A stretch of DNA of 64,000 bases from Terrisporobacter petrolearius (GCF_032598785.1 NZ_CP102984.1); one strand, 5' to 3'. Counted from the first letter of the stretch, positions 27,442-36,635 are shown. The notes: generated by a model from the sequence alone, not told the origin. Translations and numbers: made by a program.

Positions 27442-27466
27442 AAAAAAGCCTTCCACAGAAGACTTT
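27442..27466 (-). terminator. Terminator after the DUF212 gene
   Basis: Stem AAAGTCTTC / GAAGGCTTT (one G-U pair, four-base loop) with a T run on the minus strand; it separates dxs from the upstream genes. Confidence 0.65.
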
Positions 27467-27547
27467 GATTTTTATAGTTTCCATGTATTTATTATAATTT
27501 CCTATAAAGCAAAAAAATTATATCATATAATACATTTTTTTTCAATT

Positions 27548-27985
27548 TTAAGCCATAATGGCTCCAACCACTATACCTAGTATTGCTCCTAATATTACTT
27601 CCTTTGGAGTATGACCTATTAACTCTTTTAAAGTTTCATGTTCAATATGTTTTTTATTTTGTAAATCTTCAACTATTTTATTTAAAATAGCTGCCTGCTT
27701 TCCTACTGCTCTTCTTACACCGGAAGCATCATACATTACTATTAATGCAAAAACTACACATATGACAAATTCAACTGAATCAAATCCCTTTTGTATACCA
27801 ATTACAGTTGATAAACTCGTGACAAATGAACTATGCGAACTTGGCATTCCACCTGACATAAATATTCTTGAAAATTCCACTACTCTTCCTTTTCCTGTGA
27901 ATATTTTTATAAACTGTGCTAAAAAACAAGCAAATATACTTATCCATAATATATGGTTGTCAAATACTTGTGTAAAAAAATCCAT
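27548..27985 (-). CDS. Divergent PAP2-family (DUF212, YuiD-like) membrane protein
   Basis: 145 residues, four or so membrane segments. The DUF212 signatures are seen: FMSGGMPSSHSS, VMYDASGVRRAVGKQA and LIGHTPKEV. They resemble acid phosphatase/PAP2 motifs (SGxPSSH; R and H). A lipid phosphate phosphatase role, for example on prenyl diphosphates, fits the position between ispA and dxs but is inference. Confidence 0.85.
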   Translation of the reverse strand: MDFFTQVFDNHILWISIFACFLAQFIKIFTGKGRVVEFSRIFMSGGMPSSHSSFVTSLSTVIGIQKGFDSVEFVICVVFALIVMYDASGVRRAVGKQAAILNKIVEDLQNKKHIEHETLKELIGHTPKEVILGAILGIVVGAIMA

Positions 27986-27994
27986 GTGGCCTCC

Positions 27995-28882
27995 TTAACA
28001 ATCCCTACTAATTATATAATCTCCTAGCTGATTTAAAAAATCTATTTCTGATGATAATCCATCTATACTAGATTTTCCCTCTTCTATTAACTGTCTAGCT
28101 ATTTTCCTTGATTTTTCAAGTCCTAGTAGTGAAGGATATGTTGATTTGTGGTTTTCTATATCACTTCCAATAGGTTTTCCTAATTTAGCTTCATCTCCAG
28201 TTATATCTAATATGTCATCTACTATTTGAAAAGATAATCCAATATTTTTCCCATATTTAGTTACTTTTTCTAATTCTTCTTCACTAGCTCCACCAATTAT
28301 GGCACCAGCTCTCATACATCCTATAATCATAGCTGCAGTTTTATTTAAGTGAATAAAATCCAATTTATCTTTATCTATGATTTTATTTTCACTTTCAACA
28401 TCTACAACTTGTCCTCCTATCATACCATAAATACCTGCATGTTTTGCAATTTCATTTATGGCTTTCAAATATTTATTTGAATCTTTTTTATCTATAGATG
28501 AAGACAACATTACCTCAAAAGCATAATTTAATAGAGCATCTCCAGCTAAAGTTGCCATTGCTTCTCCAAATACCTTATGATTTGTAGGCTTACCTCTTCT
28601 TAAATCATCATTATCTAATGCTGGTAGATCATCATGAATCAAAGAATAAGTATGTATCATTTCTATAGCCACTGCAAAAGGAATAGCATCTTCTTCTTTT
28701 CCACCGACTATCTTACAACTTTCTAAAGTTAATATAGGTCTAAGTCTTTTACCTCCAGCTTTTAAACTGTAGTTCATAGCCTGTATTACAGCTTGTTGAT
28801 ACCCTTCTTCTTTTGGCATATATTCATTTAAAAGTGTTTCTATATAATTAATTTTTCCCTTTAAAACATCTTTAAATTCCAT
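27995..28882 (-). CDS. ispA: Polyprenyl (farnesyl) diphosphate synthase
   Basis: 295 residues. First Asp-rich motif DDLPALDNDDLRRG and second SFQIVDDILDITGD. The two-residue insertion in the first motif is typical of bacterial short-chain (farnesyl/geranyl) synthases. It condenses IPP with DMAPP/GPP. One base downstream of xseB, as in B. subtilis yqiD. Confidence 0.94.
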   Translation of the reverse strand: MEFKDVLKGKINYIETLLNEYMPKEEGYQQAVIQAMNYSLKAGGKRLRPILTLESCKIVGGKEEDAIPFAVAIEMIHTYSLIHDDLPALDNDDLRRGKPTNHKVFGEAMATLAGDALLNYAFEVMLSSSIDKKDSNKYLKAINEIAKHAGIYGMIGGQVVDVESENKIIDKDKLDFIHLNKTAAMIIGCMRAGAIIGGASEEELEKVTKYGKNIGLSFQIVDDILDITGDEAKLGKPIGSDIENHKSTYPSLLGLEKSRKIARQLIEEGKSSIDGLSSEIDFLNQLGDYIISRDC

Positions 28883-29098
28883 TTACTCTTCCCCCATATT
28901 AAAATCTTCTTCAATACCTATTTTATTAAATTTACTTATTTTAAATTGTGCATCTTCTAATAATTTATTACAGTGTTTAAATAATTTTATTCCATCTTCA
29001 TATAAACTTAATGAATCATCTAAACTAGTATTTTTTGATTCTAATTTCATCAAAATATCTTCTAATTTTTCATAAGCTTCTTCGTAAGTAAGTTTCAT
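28883..29098 (-). CDS. xseB: Exodeoxyribonuclease VII small subunit
   Basis: 71 residues, matching the family (YEEAYEKLEDILMKLES, then the SLYEDGIKLFKHC segment). It forms the helical small subunit bound by several copies to XseA. Two bases after xseA. Confidence 0.93.
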   Translation of the reverse strand: MKLTYEEAYEKLEDILMKLESKNTSLDDSLSLYEDGIKLFKHCNKLLEDAQFKISKFNKIGIEEDFNMGEE

Positions 29099-29100
29099 GA

Positions 29101-30306
29101 TTATACCTCTTTACTATTAATTTTATTTACATTACACTCTAAACTACCGTCTTTTAAAGTTATATTTATATCTTCATTCACATCTACTTCTTTAATAGAA
29201 TTAATAACTTTATTATCTTTTTCAACAATAGAATATCCTCTACTTATTGTAGCAAGAGGACTTAGGTTATGTAACAGGGCTGCTTTTTTTGAAAGCTTTT
29301 CTTTAGAAGTCTCTAAGTTTTGTTCTAATCTAAAATTTATTTTATCATAAATTTGGTCTAACTGTATAACTTTGTCCCTTATTACATAGTTTTTCATATA
29401 ATTATTAATTTTTTCAAAGGTATTCACAAGCTTTTCATTCTCTAATGTTACTTGATTATTTAAAGACCTATTCATTCTATTTCTTATATTGTCAAGTTTA
29501 TAGTAAATTTGTGATAAATCTGGTGTTGCAATTTCTGCTGCTGCAGATGGCGTGGGCGCTCTCATATCTGATACAAAATCACAAATTGTAAAATCTGTTT
29601 CATGACCTACTGCAGATATTATAGGTATTTTTGATTTAAATACTTCTCTTGCTACTATTTCTTCATTAAAGGACCAGAGTTCTTCTAAAGAACCGCCTCC
29701 TCTACCTACTATTATGGTATCCACATTTTCCATTTTATTAAAAAATTCAATTCCTTCACAAACATCTTTAGCAGATTTTTCTCCTTGAACATTTACTGGA
29801 TATAGTTTTATATCCACCTTTGGAAATCTTCTTTTAGTAACATTTATAATATCTCTTATAACAGCACCAGTAGGTGATGTTACTATGCCTATAGATTTTG
29901 GCGTTTTAGGTATTTCTTTTTTATATTTAGTATCAAATAATCCTTCTTTTTTTAGTTTTTCTTTTAATTTATTAAATTCCATATATAAATTACCTATACC
30001 TTCAATTTCAACTTCATTTATATAAAGTTGATAGGCACCGTCTCTCTCATATACAGAAATATATCCTGATGCAATTATTTTAACACCACTATCTAATTTT
30101 AAACTTTTATCATAATTACTTTTAAAAATAATACAATTTAATTTTGACTTTTCATCTTTTAGGGATAAATAAACATTACCACTACTATGAACCTTAAAAT
30201 TAGAAATTTCTCCTTTTACTCTAAGGTTATAAAGAATAGGGTCATTTATTAATATTCTTTTTATATATGAATTTGCTTCGCTTATATCTAAAGCTCTAAG
30301 TTTCAT
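29101..30306 (-). CDS. xseA: Exodeoxyribonuclease VII large subunit
   Basis: 401 residues: N-terminal OB fold (VKGEISNFKVHSSGNVYLSL), catalytic core (IGIVTSPTGAVIRDIINV; VGRGGGSLEELWSFN; ISAVGHETDFTICDFVSDMRAPTPSAA), then a coiled-coil segment. Degrades single-stranded DNA in both directions. In the B. subtilis operon folD precedes xseA; here that place is taken by a TsaD-like gene. Confidence 0.95.
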   Translation of the reverse strand: MKLRALDISEANSYIKRILINDPILYNLRVKGEISNFKVHSSGNVYLSLKDEKSKLNCIIFKSNYDKSLKLDSGVKIIASGYISVYERDGAYQLYINEVEIEGIGNLYMEFNKLKEKLKKEGLFDTKYKKEIPKTPKSIGIVTSPTGAVIRDIINVTKRRFPKVDIKLYPVNVQGEKSAKDVCEGIEFFNKMENVDTIIVGRGGGSLEELWSFNEEIVAREVFKSKIPIISAVGHETDFTICDFVSDMRAPTPSAAAEIATPDLSQIYYKLDNIRNRMNRSLNNQVTLENEKLVNTFEKINNYMKNYVIRDKVIQLDQIYDKINFRLEQNLETSKEKLSKKAALLHNLSPLATISRGYSIVEKDNKVINSIKEVDVNEDINITLKDGSLECNVNKINSKEV

Positions 30307-30316
30307 ACATCCACTC

Positions 30317-31282
30317 CTAATAATTCTTGATTTTATTTAATCCTATTATAGCACATCCTACACCATTATCTGTTGCATATTCTTTATCAGTGAAGTAAGC
30401 TTTTATATTTTCCTTCTTTAATTTTTTACTTAATTCTTTTTGAATATATTCACTTGCAGACACTCCGCCTCCAAATAGAACTTCTTTTAGCTCATGTTTT
30501 ACACATATGTAAGTTAATGATTTATACATGGATCTAATCAATGTATCTAAAAGAATTTTACTAAGATATTCTTCATTGTAATCGTAAATTATTTTATTAA
30601 TTTGATTTTCTATTCCAGATAAATTCATATATCCTTCTTTAACGCTTGTTTTCAATCCATTTTTAATTTTTTCATTACATTTTAAAGCATTCTCATCTAT
30701 ATATTTTCCACAAGGGAAATTATAATTCAGTCTAACACCTAATCTATCTATTAACTGACCAAAACTAACATCTAAACTTCCACCTACAATTTTTATCTTG
30801 TAGTCATTATCTTTTCTTTCTACTAAAAGTATTTCTGTAGTTCCACCAGACATATGAACTGCTAAAAACTTGTCTTCATTTTCCAAGTTATTATTAAATA
30901 GGCTTGCTTCTATATGATTTTCTTGATGAGTGGTTTCATAAAAAGGACAGTTATTAATGCTACTTAGTAATTTTGCAAAATTATATCCCACAGAAAAAAC
31001 AGGCATATAAGAACTATCAACTGGCCTTGGTTTTGTTGATACACATACACCTAAAATATTATAATTTTTTAATTTGTTATTTATTACTTGTGATAATTCT
31101 CCCATATTATTTACATGTTGAAAAACTGCTTCACTTTGTCTAAGACCTTTATTGTCTTTTTTTACTTTTAATATTATTTTTTCATTTAATACTATCTCTT
31201 TATTTAAAGAGATAGCTGCTATAGATGTTGTATAGCAGCTAGTATCAAATCCTAATATAATATTATTGTTCTTTCGTGTCAT
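30317..31282 (-). CDS. TsaD/Gcp-like ASKHA-fold protein, paralogue
   Basis: About 321 residues, related to the Kae1/TsaD family. The N-terminal motif is FDTSCYTTSIA where true TsaD has ETSCDET; the HxxxH metal site is kept (THQENHIEAS); FGGGVSASEYIQ corresponds to the C-terminal nucleotide-binding GGVAAN-like motif. These differences and the operon (nusB-xseA) suggest a clostridial paralogue, not the t6A synthase itself. The substrate is unknown. ATG 31282 overlaps the end of nusB by 20 bp. Confidence 0.75.
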   Translation of the reverse strand: MTRKNNNIILGFDTSCYTTSIAAISLNKEIVLNEKIILKVKKDNKGLRQSEAVFQHVNNMGELSQVINNKLKNYNILGVCVSTKPRPVDSSYMPVFSVGYNFAKLLSSINNCPFYETTHQENHIEASLFNNNLENEDKFLAVHMSGGTTEILLVERKDNDYKIKIVGGSLDVSFGQLIDRLGVRLNYNFPCGKYIDENALKCNEKIKNGLKTSVKEGYMNLSGIENQINKIIYDYNEEYLSKILLDTLIRSMYKSLTYICVKHELKEVLFGGGVSASEYIQKELSKKLKKENIKAYFTDKEYATDNGVGCAIIGLNKIKNY

Positions 31283-31805
31283 TAACAACACTTCCTAATA
31301 TTCCGTTTATAAATTTAGGAGATTTATCATCACAATATAGTTTTGCTAAATCGATAGCTTCGTTTATTGAAACCCTAACAGGTACTTCTTTACTCATGTA
31401 TACAATTTCACAAATTGAAAGTTTTAATATTGCTAAATCTACTTTTGCTATTCTATTTAGAGACCAATTTAGGGCATGTTTTGTTATCAGCTCTTCTATA
31501 TCATAGCAATGTTCACTTAGTTCACTACAAACGGTTTTCATATATTTCATATCTATTGCGTTGTTCATATTTACACGCTCTAAATCAACACAACTTTCAT
31601 TTGAGAATTGTAATAATAATTCTTCATATCTATTTATTATGTATTCTTCGTTATTATTTAAAAAATCTTCAAAATAATTATTTATATCTTGTAAATCACC
31701 TTCTAATATATCTATTTGATAAATTAATTTCATTAAATATTCTCTACTTGTTATTTTTCTGGCTTTTTCAATATAACTTATTTTGCTTACATTGTCGTTT
31801 TTCAT
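31263..31805 (-). CDS. nusB: Transcription antitermination factor NusB
   Basis: About 180 residues, all-helical NusB fold; signature SLNRIAKVDLAILKLSICEI and VPVRVSINEAIDLAK. Binds boxA RNA with S10 in rRNA antitermination. It is longer than usual (about 140) because of a middle insertion rich in Asn/Glu (residues about 35-60). ATG 31805 follows GGAGG by nine bases. Confidence 0.9.
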   Translation of the reverse strand: MKNDNVSKISYIEKARKITSREYLMKLIYQIDILEGDLQDINNYFEDFLNNNEEYIINRYEELLLQFSNESCVDLERVNMNNAIDMKYMKTVCSELSEHCYDIEELITKHALNWSLNRIAKVDLAILKLSICEIVYMSKEVPVRVSINEAIDLAKLYCDDKSPKFINGILGSVVNDTKEQ

Positions 31806-31850
31806 TCTTAATGAACCTCCTTCAGTCTTATTATTTACCACTTAAGCAAT

Positions 31851-31880
31851 AAAAAACCCTCTGATTTTCAGAGGGCTTTA
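31851..31880 (-). terminator. Terminator after asp23
   Basis: Stem CCCTCTG / CAGAGGG with a loop of five, followed on the minus strand by T6. It should reduce or stop transcription into nusB. Confidence 0.85.
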
Positions 31881-31886
31881 TTTAAT

Positions 31887-32306
31887 TTATTTAGTGATTT
31901 GCTTAGATTCTTCTTTCTTAGCTTGTTTTGCTAATTTAGCTTCTTCTTTTTTAGCTTGCTTTGCTAGTTCTTTTTCTTCTTTTTCTTTCTTGAAGCTAAT
32001 TTCTTGAACTTGTATATTCACTTGAGAAACTTCTAATCCAGTCATTGTTTCAACTGTATTTTTAACATTTTCTTGTACTTTAAATGATACATCTGGTATT
32101 GACATACCGTATTCAATAGTTATAACTACATCTAAAGTAACTTTACCGTCTTCCATTTGGATTTTTACACCGTTGTTTTTAAGTAATTTATCTGTTAATG
32201 AAGTTATTGTATCTACACCTTCTACTTCTAAAGCAGCTAATCCAGCTATTGTAACTATAACATCATTCGAAATTTTAACTTGCCCTAAATTATTGTTATT
32301 TTCCAT
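31887..32306 (-). CDS. Asp23/Gls24 family envelope stress protein
   Basis: About 139 residues. Asp23 core (ISNDVIVTIAGLAALEVEGV; VVITIEYGMSIPDV; VSQVNIQVQEISF) followed by a Lys/Ala/Glu-rich tail in which LAKQAKKEE is repeated twice. Family proteins sit under the membrane. It is located between spoIIIAH and nusB, as is B. subtilis yqhY. ATG 32306 follows AGGGGG. A second family member is at 52.8 kb. Confidence 0.87.
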   Translation of the reverse strand: MENNNNLGQVKISNDVIVTIAGLAALEVEGVDTITSLTDKLLKNNGVKIQMEDGKVTLDVVITIEYGMSIPDVSFKVQENVKNTVETMTGLEVSQVNIQVQEISFKKEKEEKELAKQAKKEEAKLAKQAKKEESKQITK

Positions 32307-32378
32307 GAGATTGTTACCCCCTGTATTAAGGTTTTTATAATTATATATTATCATAGCAAATTATAGTCAGTTTTGCAA

Positions 32379-32408
32379 GAAAATACCTCAGCATTTTCTG
32401 AGGTTTTA
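32379..32408 (-). terminator. Terminator of the spoIIIA operon
   Basis: Stem ACCTCAG (32385-32391) / CTGAGGT (32398-32404), six-base loop, with an imperfect T-rich tail on the minus strand. Confidence 0.6.
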
Positions 32409-32457
32409 GTGATTATATATTATTATAACCTAAAAATAGTAATTTAAAATCAATTTA

Positions 32458-33144
32458 TTACTTTTGGCTATAACTATTCATTAATTTAATTTTATCGTAA
32501 GATACTCCAGCTTGTTGTGCTACTAAATCAAATATTCTTGTTGCTTCACTCTTTGATAAATCTTGTTTGTTTACTACAACATTCACATTACCTTCACCTA
32601 TGTATACTAAAGCATTTTCAAATCCCTTAGCGCTTAATAAATTTTCTATTTTTAATTCAGTTTCTTGATATTTAACAAGTTGAAGTTTCATATTAGATGC
32701 TTCTTCTCTTGATTTATCTGTAGTAGAAGGATTATTTATTATTTCATTTAATTCTTCTGACAAATCATTTCTTTGTTTTTCTCTTGTCATTTTCATATCA
32801 AGAATATATGTAGACTTGTTCATGTTTTCCTTTGAAGTCAATTGTTTTTCTATTTCTTTACTTGTTTCCACTGCTTTACCTTTAACTTCATCACTTCCAC
32901 TATCTTTACTATCAACAACAGTTATTTTTGCTGTCTCCTTACTATTCTTATCATCCTTATCATTATTTGCTGTTTTTGTTTTATCCGTATTTTTATCTTG
33001 CTGAGCTTGTTCATAAGCCTCAAATTCTTTAGACACAGTAAGTGCTGATTGTCTACTTAACTGATAATTTATAACCCCAACAGCTATTAGCATTGTAGAT
33101 AATGCTAATACAACAAAACCTCTATTTTTAAAATTAAATTTCAT
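32458..33144 (-). CDS. spoIIIAH: Stage III sporulation protein AH
   Basis: 228 residues: N-terminal membrane segment (GFVVLALSTMLIAVGVINY), a long charged linker, and a C-terminal YscJ/FliF-like ring-building domain (about 150-225). It forms the mother-cell half of the channel with forespore SpoIIQ and contributes to engulfment. Last gene of the spoIIIA operon; good GGAGG site. Confidence 0.93.
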   Translation of the reverse strand: MKFNFKNRGFVVLALSTMLIAVGVINYQLSRQSALTVSKEFEAYEQAQQDKNTDKTKTANNDKDDKNSKETAKITVVDSKDSGSDEVKGKAVETSKEIEKQLTSKENMNKSTYILDMKMTREKQRNDLSEELNEIINNPSTTDKSREEASNMKLQLVKYQETELKIENLLSAKGFENALVYIGEGNVNVVVNKQDLSKSEATRIFDLVAQQAGVSYDKIKLMNSYSQK

Positions 33145-33163
33145 ATTTATCCTCCACCCCTTA

Positions 33164-33718
33164 TTATTTAGCGTATATCTCTACTTGATGACCTGATATT
33201 TGTAGAGATGTTTTAACTGCATCATACAACAATTCTTTTACAGCTTGATCATTTGCTCCACTTGATACTACTATCACACCTTTTATTTTAGCTTCAGATG
33301 TTTTTAGTACTACTGGGTCATTTGAATTTGATGTAATCATCGTTTTATTTTCTGTTGAACTAGTAGTTGTCCTTTCTCCTCCGGAAGAATCTTGTTCTTT
33401 AGTGGTTTCTGTTGTTGTATTAGAATTGTATGCTGGAACAATTTCTTCGCTAGATTGGAAAGTGATCATAACATCCACATCTCCAGCTCCATTAATTTTA
33501 CTTAGTATTTGAGTCAATTTACTTTCTAAATCTTCTTTTTCAGCTTCAGCAGCAGACGTTTTAGGTTCTGGCTCCGTACTAACATTTGATTCTTCTTTTT
33601 TTCCATCTGGCATTACTGATATGACTATAAGAGCTAATATACAAATTCCCGCCAAAAAAATTAATGGTTTCAATTTCTTTTTTTCCATATCATTGAATAA
33701 TTCGTTAATTTTTTTCAA
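33164..33718 (-). CDS. spoIIIAG: Stage III sporulation protein AG
   Basis: About 184 residues. One N-terminal membrane segment (PLIFLAGICILALIVISVM) and a C-terminal ring-forming domain with a Ser/Thr-rich insertion (GGERTTTSSTENKTM) before VKGVIVVSSGA-like sequence (AKIKGVIVVSSGAND). Part of the mother-cell SpoIIIA ring. I favour the TTG at 33718, preceded by GAGGAG; an upstream in-frame start at 33742 would overlap spoIIIAF. Confidence 0.9.
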   Translation of the reverse strand: MKKINELFNDMEKKKLKPLIFLAGICILALIVISVMPDGKKEESNVSTEPEPKTSAAEAEKEDLESKLTQILSKINGAGDVDVMITFQSSEEIVPAYNSNTTTETTKEQDSSGGERTTTSSTENKTMITSNSNDPVVLKTSEAKIKGVIVVSSGANDQAVKELLYDAVKTSLQISGHQVEIYAK

Positions 33719-33734
33719 CTTACCACAACTCCTC

Positions 33735-34289
33735 TTAATCAATTTCTATATCCTCAATGGATACATCTAGTACCTTTATTAAGTCTTCTTTTAGTTTACT
33801 TTCTTTTAAGTTCAGCTCATTTTTACTTCTAAACACTTCTTCTTCTTTTGTGTCATTAGATTGTATGTCCTTATTATTGTCATTATTACTGTTTTTTTCT
33901 TTTATTTTTATAGTTTCAATATCTGATCCATTGATTTTTAAGTCTTCTAATTCATACCCGTACTCGTCTAATTTGAGTTGTAACACACTTTTAAGACCAT
34001 CTTTATATCCTTTGCTTAAGTTTTCATTGTTTGTTTTTCCTGCTAAATCATTATAACTATCCACATACATTTTTGAGTAATCACCCATTTTTTTTAATAT
34101 TGTATCTTCCAATGATATGTTACTAGAAAAAAAACCTACTACAGGACTTATTATCATAAATACGAATATAAAATTACATACCAAATTTATATATGGCTTT
34201 ACTTTAGTGTTTGGTAAAATCATATCTACCATATTAATAATAAATGCCCCTACTATAATCGATATTATCCATTCCTTTATACTAGCAAT
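33735..34289 (-). CDS. spoIIIAF: Stage III sporulation protein AF, probable ATT start
   Basis: About 184 residues with two N-terminal membrane segments and a soluble C-terminal domain. Starting at ATG 34232 would remove the first segment. The open frame upstream reads ASIKEWIISIIVGAFIIN, which matches the start of B. subtilis SpoIIIAF (SFLTEWLTTIVLF) and is preceded by AAGGAGGG seven bases before an ATT codon (34287-34289). There is no ATG, GTG or TTG in between. The best start is therefore ATT. Part of the SpoIIIA channel; spoIIIAE ends 20 bp upstream. Confidence 0.85.
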   Translation of the reverse strand: MASIKEWIISIIVGAFIINMVDMILPNTKVKPYINLVCNFIFVFMIISPVVGFFSSNISLEDTILKKMGDYSKMYVDSYNDLAGKTNNENLSKGYKDGLKSVLQLKLDEYGYELEDLKINGSDIETIKIKEKNSNNDNNKDIQSNDTKEEEVFRSKNELNLKESKLKEDLIKVLDVSIEDIEID

Positions 34290-34309
34290 AATATATCCCT
34301 CCTTTTGCC

Positions 34310-35488
34310 TTAAGTTGCTACTGCACTTATGGAAGTTAATATAGCTATGGTTACAAAAAACATTATTGTTACAGCAATAATTGTAGCCAAAATTATTATC
34401 ATTAAATTTGATACTTCATTTAAGAAAGACGATATGTTATCTTCTCCGATAGGTTCTACTACTATGGCACATAATTTATATACAAGTATTACTGATAATA
34501 TTTTTATTATTGGTATTAAGCACAATCCTACTAAAATTACTAACCCCACTCCACCAAATACATTTTTTATAAGTTGAGATGATGATAGCAATATATCAAC
34601 AGAATCTGATACAAATCCTCCAACTACTGGAATAAAATTTCCAACAGCAAATTTAGCTGTTTTTACTGTAAATTTATCAAAGGATGTAACATATAAACCT
34701 TGTATGGATACTAATCCAAGGTACAAAGTAAATACAGCTCCTAAAGTCACTACATTAATTTGTTTGATAAACGATGATAATCTATTCAATTTAATATTAT
34801 TAGTTACCTTATTTATTACTAATATGGCAAAAGCTAAAGATATGGCTACAAATATAAATTTTTTAAATACAATATTTATAGCTGCAATTCCTCCAATAAA
34901 AATTGGATTTAAGGCTGTAGATGTGATTGGAAATCCTACTAAAACTAAAAGCGAGATCATTATTGGTATAATTACATTAACAAGTCCTATAATACTTTCT
35001 ATAGTGGCATAACATAACGCCAATATGTCTTTAAAACTTACAAGAGTTAATGTTACTACAGTTATAAAAACTATATAATTTGTTACTGTACTAATACTTG
35101 ATGATGAAAAAGAATTTTCTAGACTTTTTATTATGGATGATAATAAAGCTAAGACTAAAATGCTAACTGCAATTTTAATACTAGTTTTTATTTCTGAAAA
35201 AACTGCTGATTTAATTTTGTTTTTATCAAATAAGTCTAATATATTTGCTTTTCCCCCTATCAAGTCTTTTATATATGCTTTAAGATTTATGTCTTTTATT
35301 ACGTTATCTTCTTTTACGTATCTCTCTATTTCATCTATGTTTATTTTACTTAACTGATTATCTATATATAGATCTATGTTATTTTTAGTATCCTCATATT
35401 CTTCATCATTGTTCTTATCCTGTGCAAATGATGCAGATGTTAAAGAGAATAAAATAATTAAAACAAGACCTAAAATTTTGTTTTTCAT
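34310..35488 (-). CDS. spoIIIAE: Stage III sporulation protein AE
   Basis: 392 residues: cleavable-looking signal (ILGLVLIILFSLTSASFA), a short outer region, then about eight membrane segments. The polytopic core of the SpoIIIA complex in the mother-cell membrane. Order and length match the family. Confidence 0.93.
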   Translation of the reverse strand: MKNKILGLVLIILFSLTSASFAQDKNNDEEYEDTKNNIDLYIDNQLSKINIDEIERYVKEDNVIKDINLKAYIKDLIGGKANILDLFDKNKIKSAVFSEIKTSIKIAVSILVLALLSSIIKSLENSFSSSSISTVTNYIVFITVVTLTLVSFKDILALCYATIESIIGLVNVIIPIMISLLVLVGFPITSTALNPIFIGGIAAINIVFKKFIFVAISLAFAILVINKVTNNIKLNRLSSFIKQINVVTLGAVFTLYLGLVSIQGLYVTSFDKFTVKTAKFAVGNFIPVVGGFVSDSVDILLSSSQLIKNVFGGVGLVILVGLCLIPIIKILSVILVYKLCAIVVEPIGEDNISSFLNEVSNLMIIILATIIAVTIMFFVTIAILTSISAVAT

Positions 35489-35507
35489 AATAAATCATTC
35501 TCCTACT

Positions 35508-35891
35508 TTAAATTAAACTTATTATGGTATCTACAATGGATAAAAGTATAGGAAATGACATTGTCATAATGATTATTTTTCCACCAAACTCTAACTTAGT
35601 CGCAATGTTTTTTTCCCCACAATCGTTGCAAAGAGAAACGGCAAATTCTATAATATAACAAATACCAATCAACTTAATTATTAAACTTATGTACATGGCT
35701 GGAATATTTACCTTATCAGCTAATGACTGTATTCCTTCAATTATAAAATTCAACTTCATAACAACAGATAATAATATTATCACTCCTGCTGTTATGGCAA
35801 CAAAATTCGCCATTTCTGGTCGATCTTTTCTTATAACTAAACAGAGTATGGTAGAAACCATTGCAATTCCAACTAATTGCATAACTTCCAA
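35508..35891 (-). CDS. spoIIIAD: Stage III sporulation protein AD
   Basis: 127 residues, three or four membrane segments, start MEVMQLVGIAMVSTILCLVI; the second half ends in KIIIMTMSFPILLSIVDTI. Short membrane component of SpoIIIA. 15 bp downstream of spoIIIAC. Confidence 0.93.
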   Translation of the reverse strand: MEVMQLVGIAMVSTILCLVIRKDRPEMANFVAITAGVIILLSVVMKLNFIIEGIQSLADKVNIPAMYISLIIKLIGICYIIEFAVSLCNDCGEKNIATKLEFGGKIIIMTMSFPILLSIVDTIISLI

Positions 35892-35906
35892 AGTATCTCC
35901 TCCTCT

Positions 35907-36104
35907 TTAGTAAAGTTGAAACATTGTTCTAACTGTATTAAATAAATCACTAATTTCTGTTATAACCAATCCTAAGACAATCACCACGCCTACAAGTGTT
36001 GTAAGTGTTGCCCAATCCTTTCTATCTACTTTTTCTAAAATCATGTTTAATACTGATATTAAGATACCAACACCCGCTACTTTTAATATCAATGCTATTT
36101 CCAT
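35907..36104 (-). CDS. spoIIIAC: Stage III sporulation protein AC
   Basis: 65 residues with two membrane segments (VAGVGILISVLNMIL; LVGVVIVLGLVITEI). Length and position are those of SpoIIIAC. Confidence 0.93.
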   Translation of the reverse strand: MEIALILKVAGVGILISVLNMILEKVDRKDWATLTTLVGVVIVLGLVITEISDLFNTVRTMFQLY

Positions 36105-36113
36105 ATTAACCTC

Positions 36114-36635
36114 CTAAATTAAAATTATTCCTATACAAATACCTATAAATGTTATCAGTTTCTTATAAAGTGAACCCTTTTTAAAAATTTCTTCTTTGCT
36201 ATCGCTAGTAAATCTTTTTAAATTTTCGCAAGTTAAATCTATTAGTCTTTGCTGTGATTCTATATCACTTTGCCCCAAAGTTAAAAATAATTTTTTTAAC
36301 TCATCGATTTCTTTGTTTTGTAAATTTGTATCCTTTTTCAGTTTTATAATGTTTTTATTCAACATCTCCTCTAAAGTTCTTCCATCTTCTTTCTTTAAAT
36401 CCTCTTGCATATCTTTGCAAAAACCACAAAGACAATAATCTTGTTTTAATGATGCTCTATAAAAAACTTCTTCTAATGTGTATAGTCCAAAAGCCAAATC
36501 CATTCTGATTATTTCTAATATCCTAATAACTTCATTTAATTCCTTATGCCTTTTAATAAATGCTTTATGTATAGTATCACCTATAAGATAACTGGATCCT
36601 ATTAGCATTCCTATTAAAAATATTTTAATTTGCAA
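36114..36635 (-). CDS. spoIIIAB: Stage III sporulation protein AB
   Basis: About 173 residues. N-terminal membrane anchor (IKIFLIGMLIGSSYLIGD), a soluble helical domain and a C-terminal hydrophobic end (LITFIGICIGIILI), as in the type II secretion GspF-like SpoIIIAB. The TTG at 36635 is preferred because it puts the membrane segment at the N-terminus and has a weak GAGATGG before it; ATG 36662 lacks a ribosome-binding site. Overlaps the end of spoIIIAA. Confidence 0.85.
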   Translation of the reverse strand: MQIKIFLIGMLIGSSYLIGDTIHKAFIKRHKELNEVIRILEIIRMDLAFGLYTLEEVFYRASLKQDYCLCGFCKDMQEDLKKEDGRTLEEMLNKNIIKLKKDTNLQNKEIDELKKLFLTLGQSDIESQQRLIDLTCENLKRFTSDSKEEIFKKGSLYKKLITFIGICIGIILI

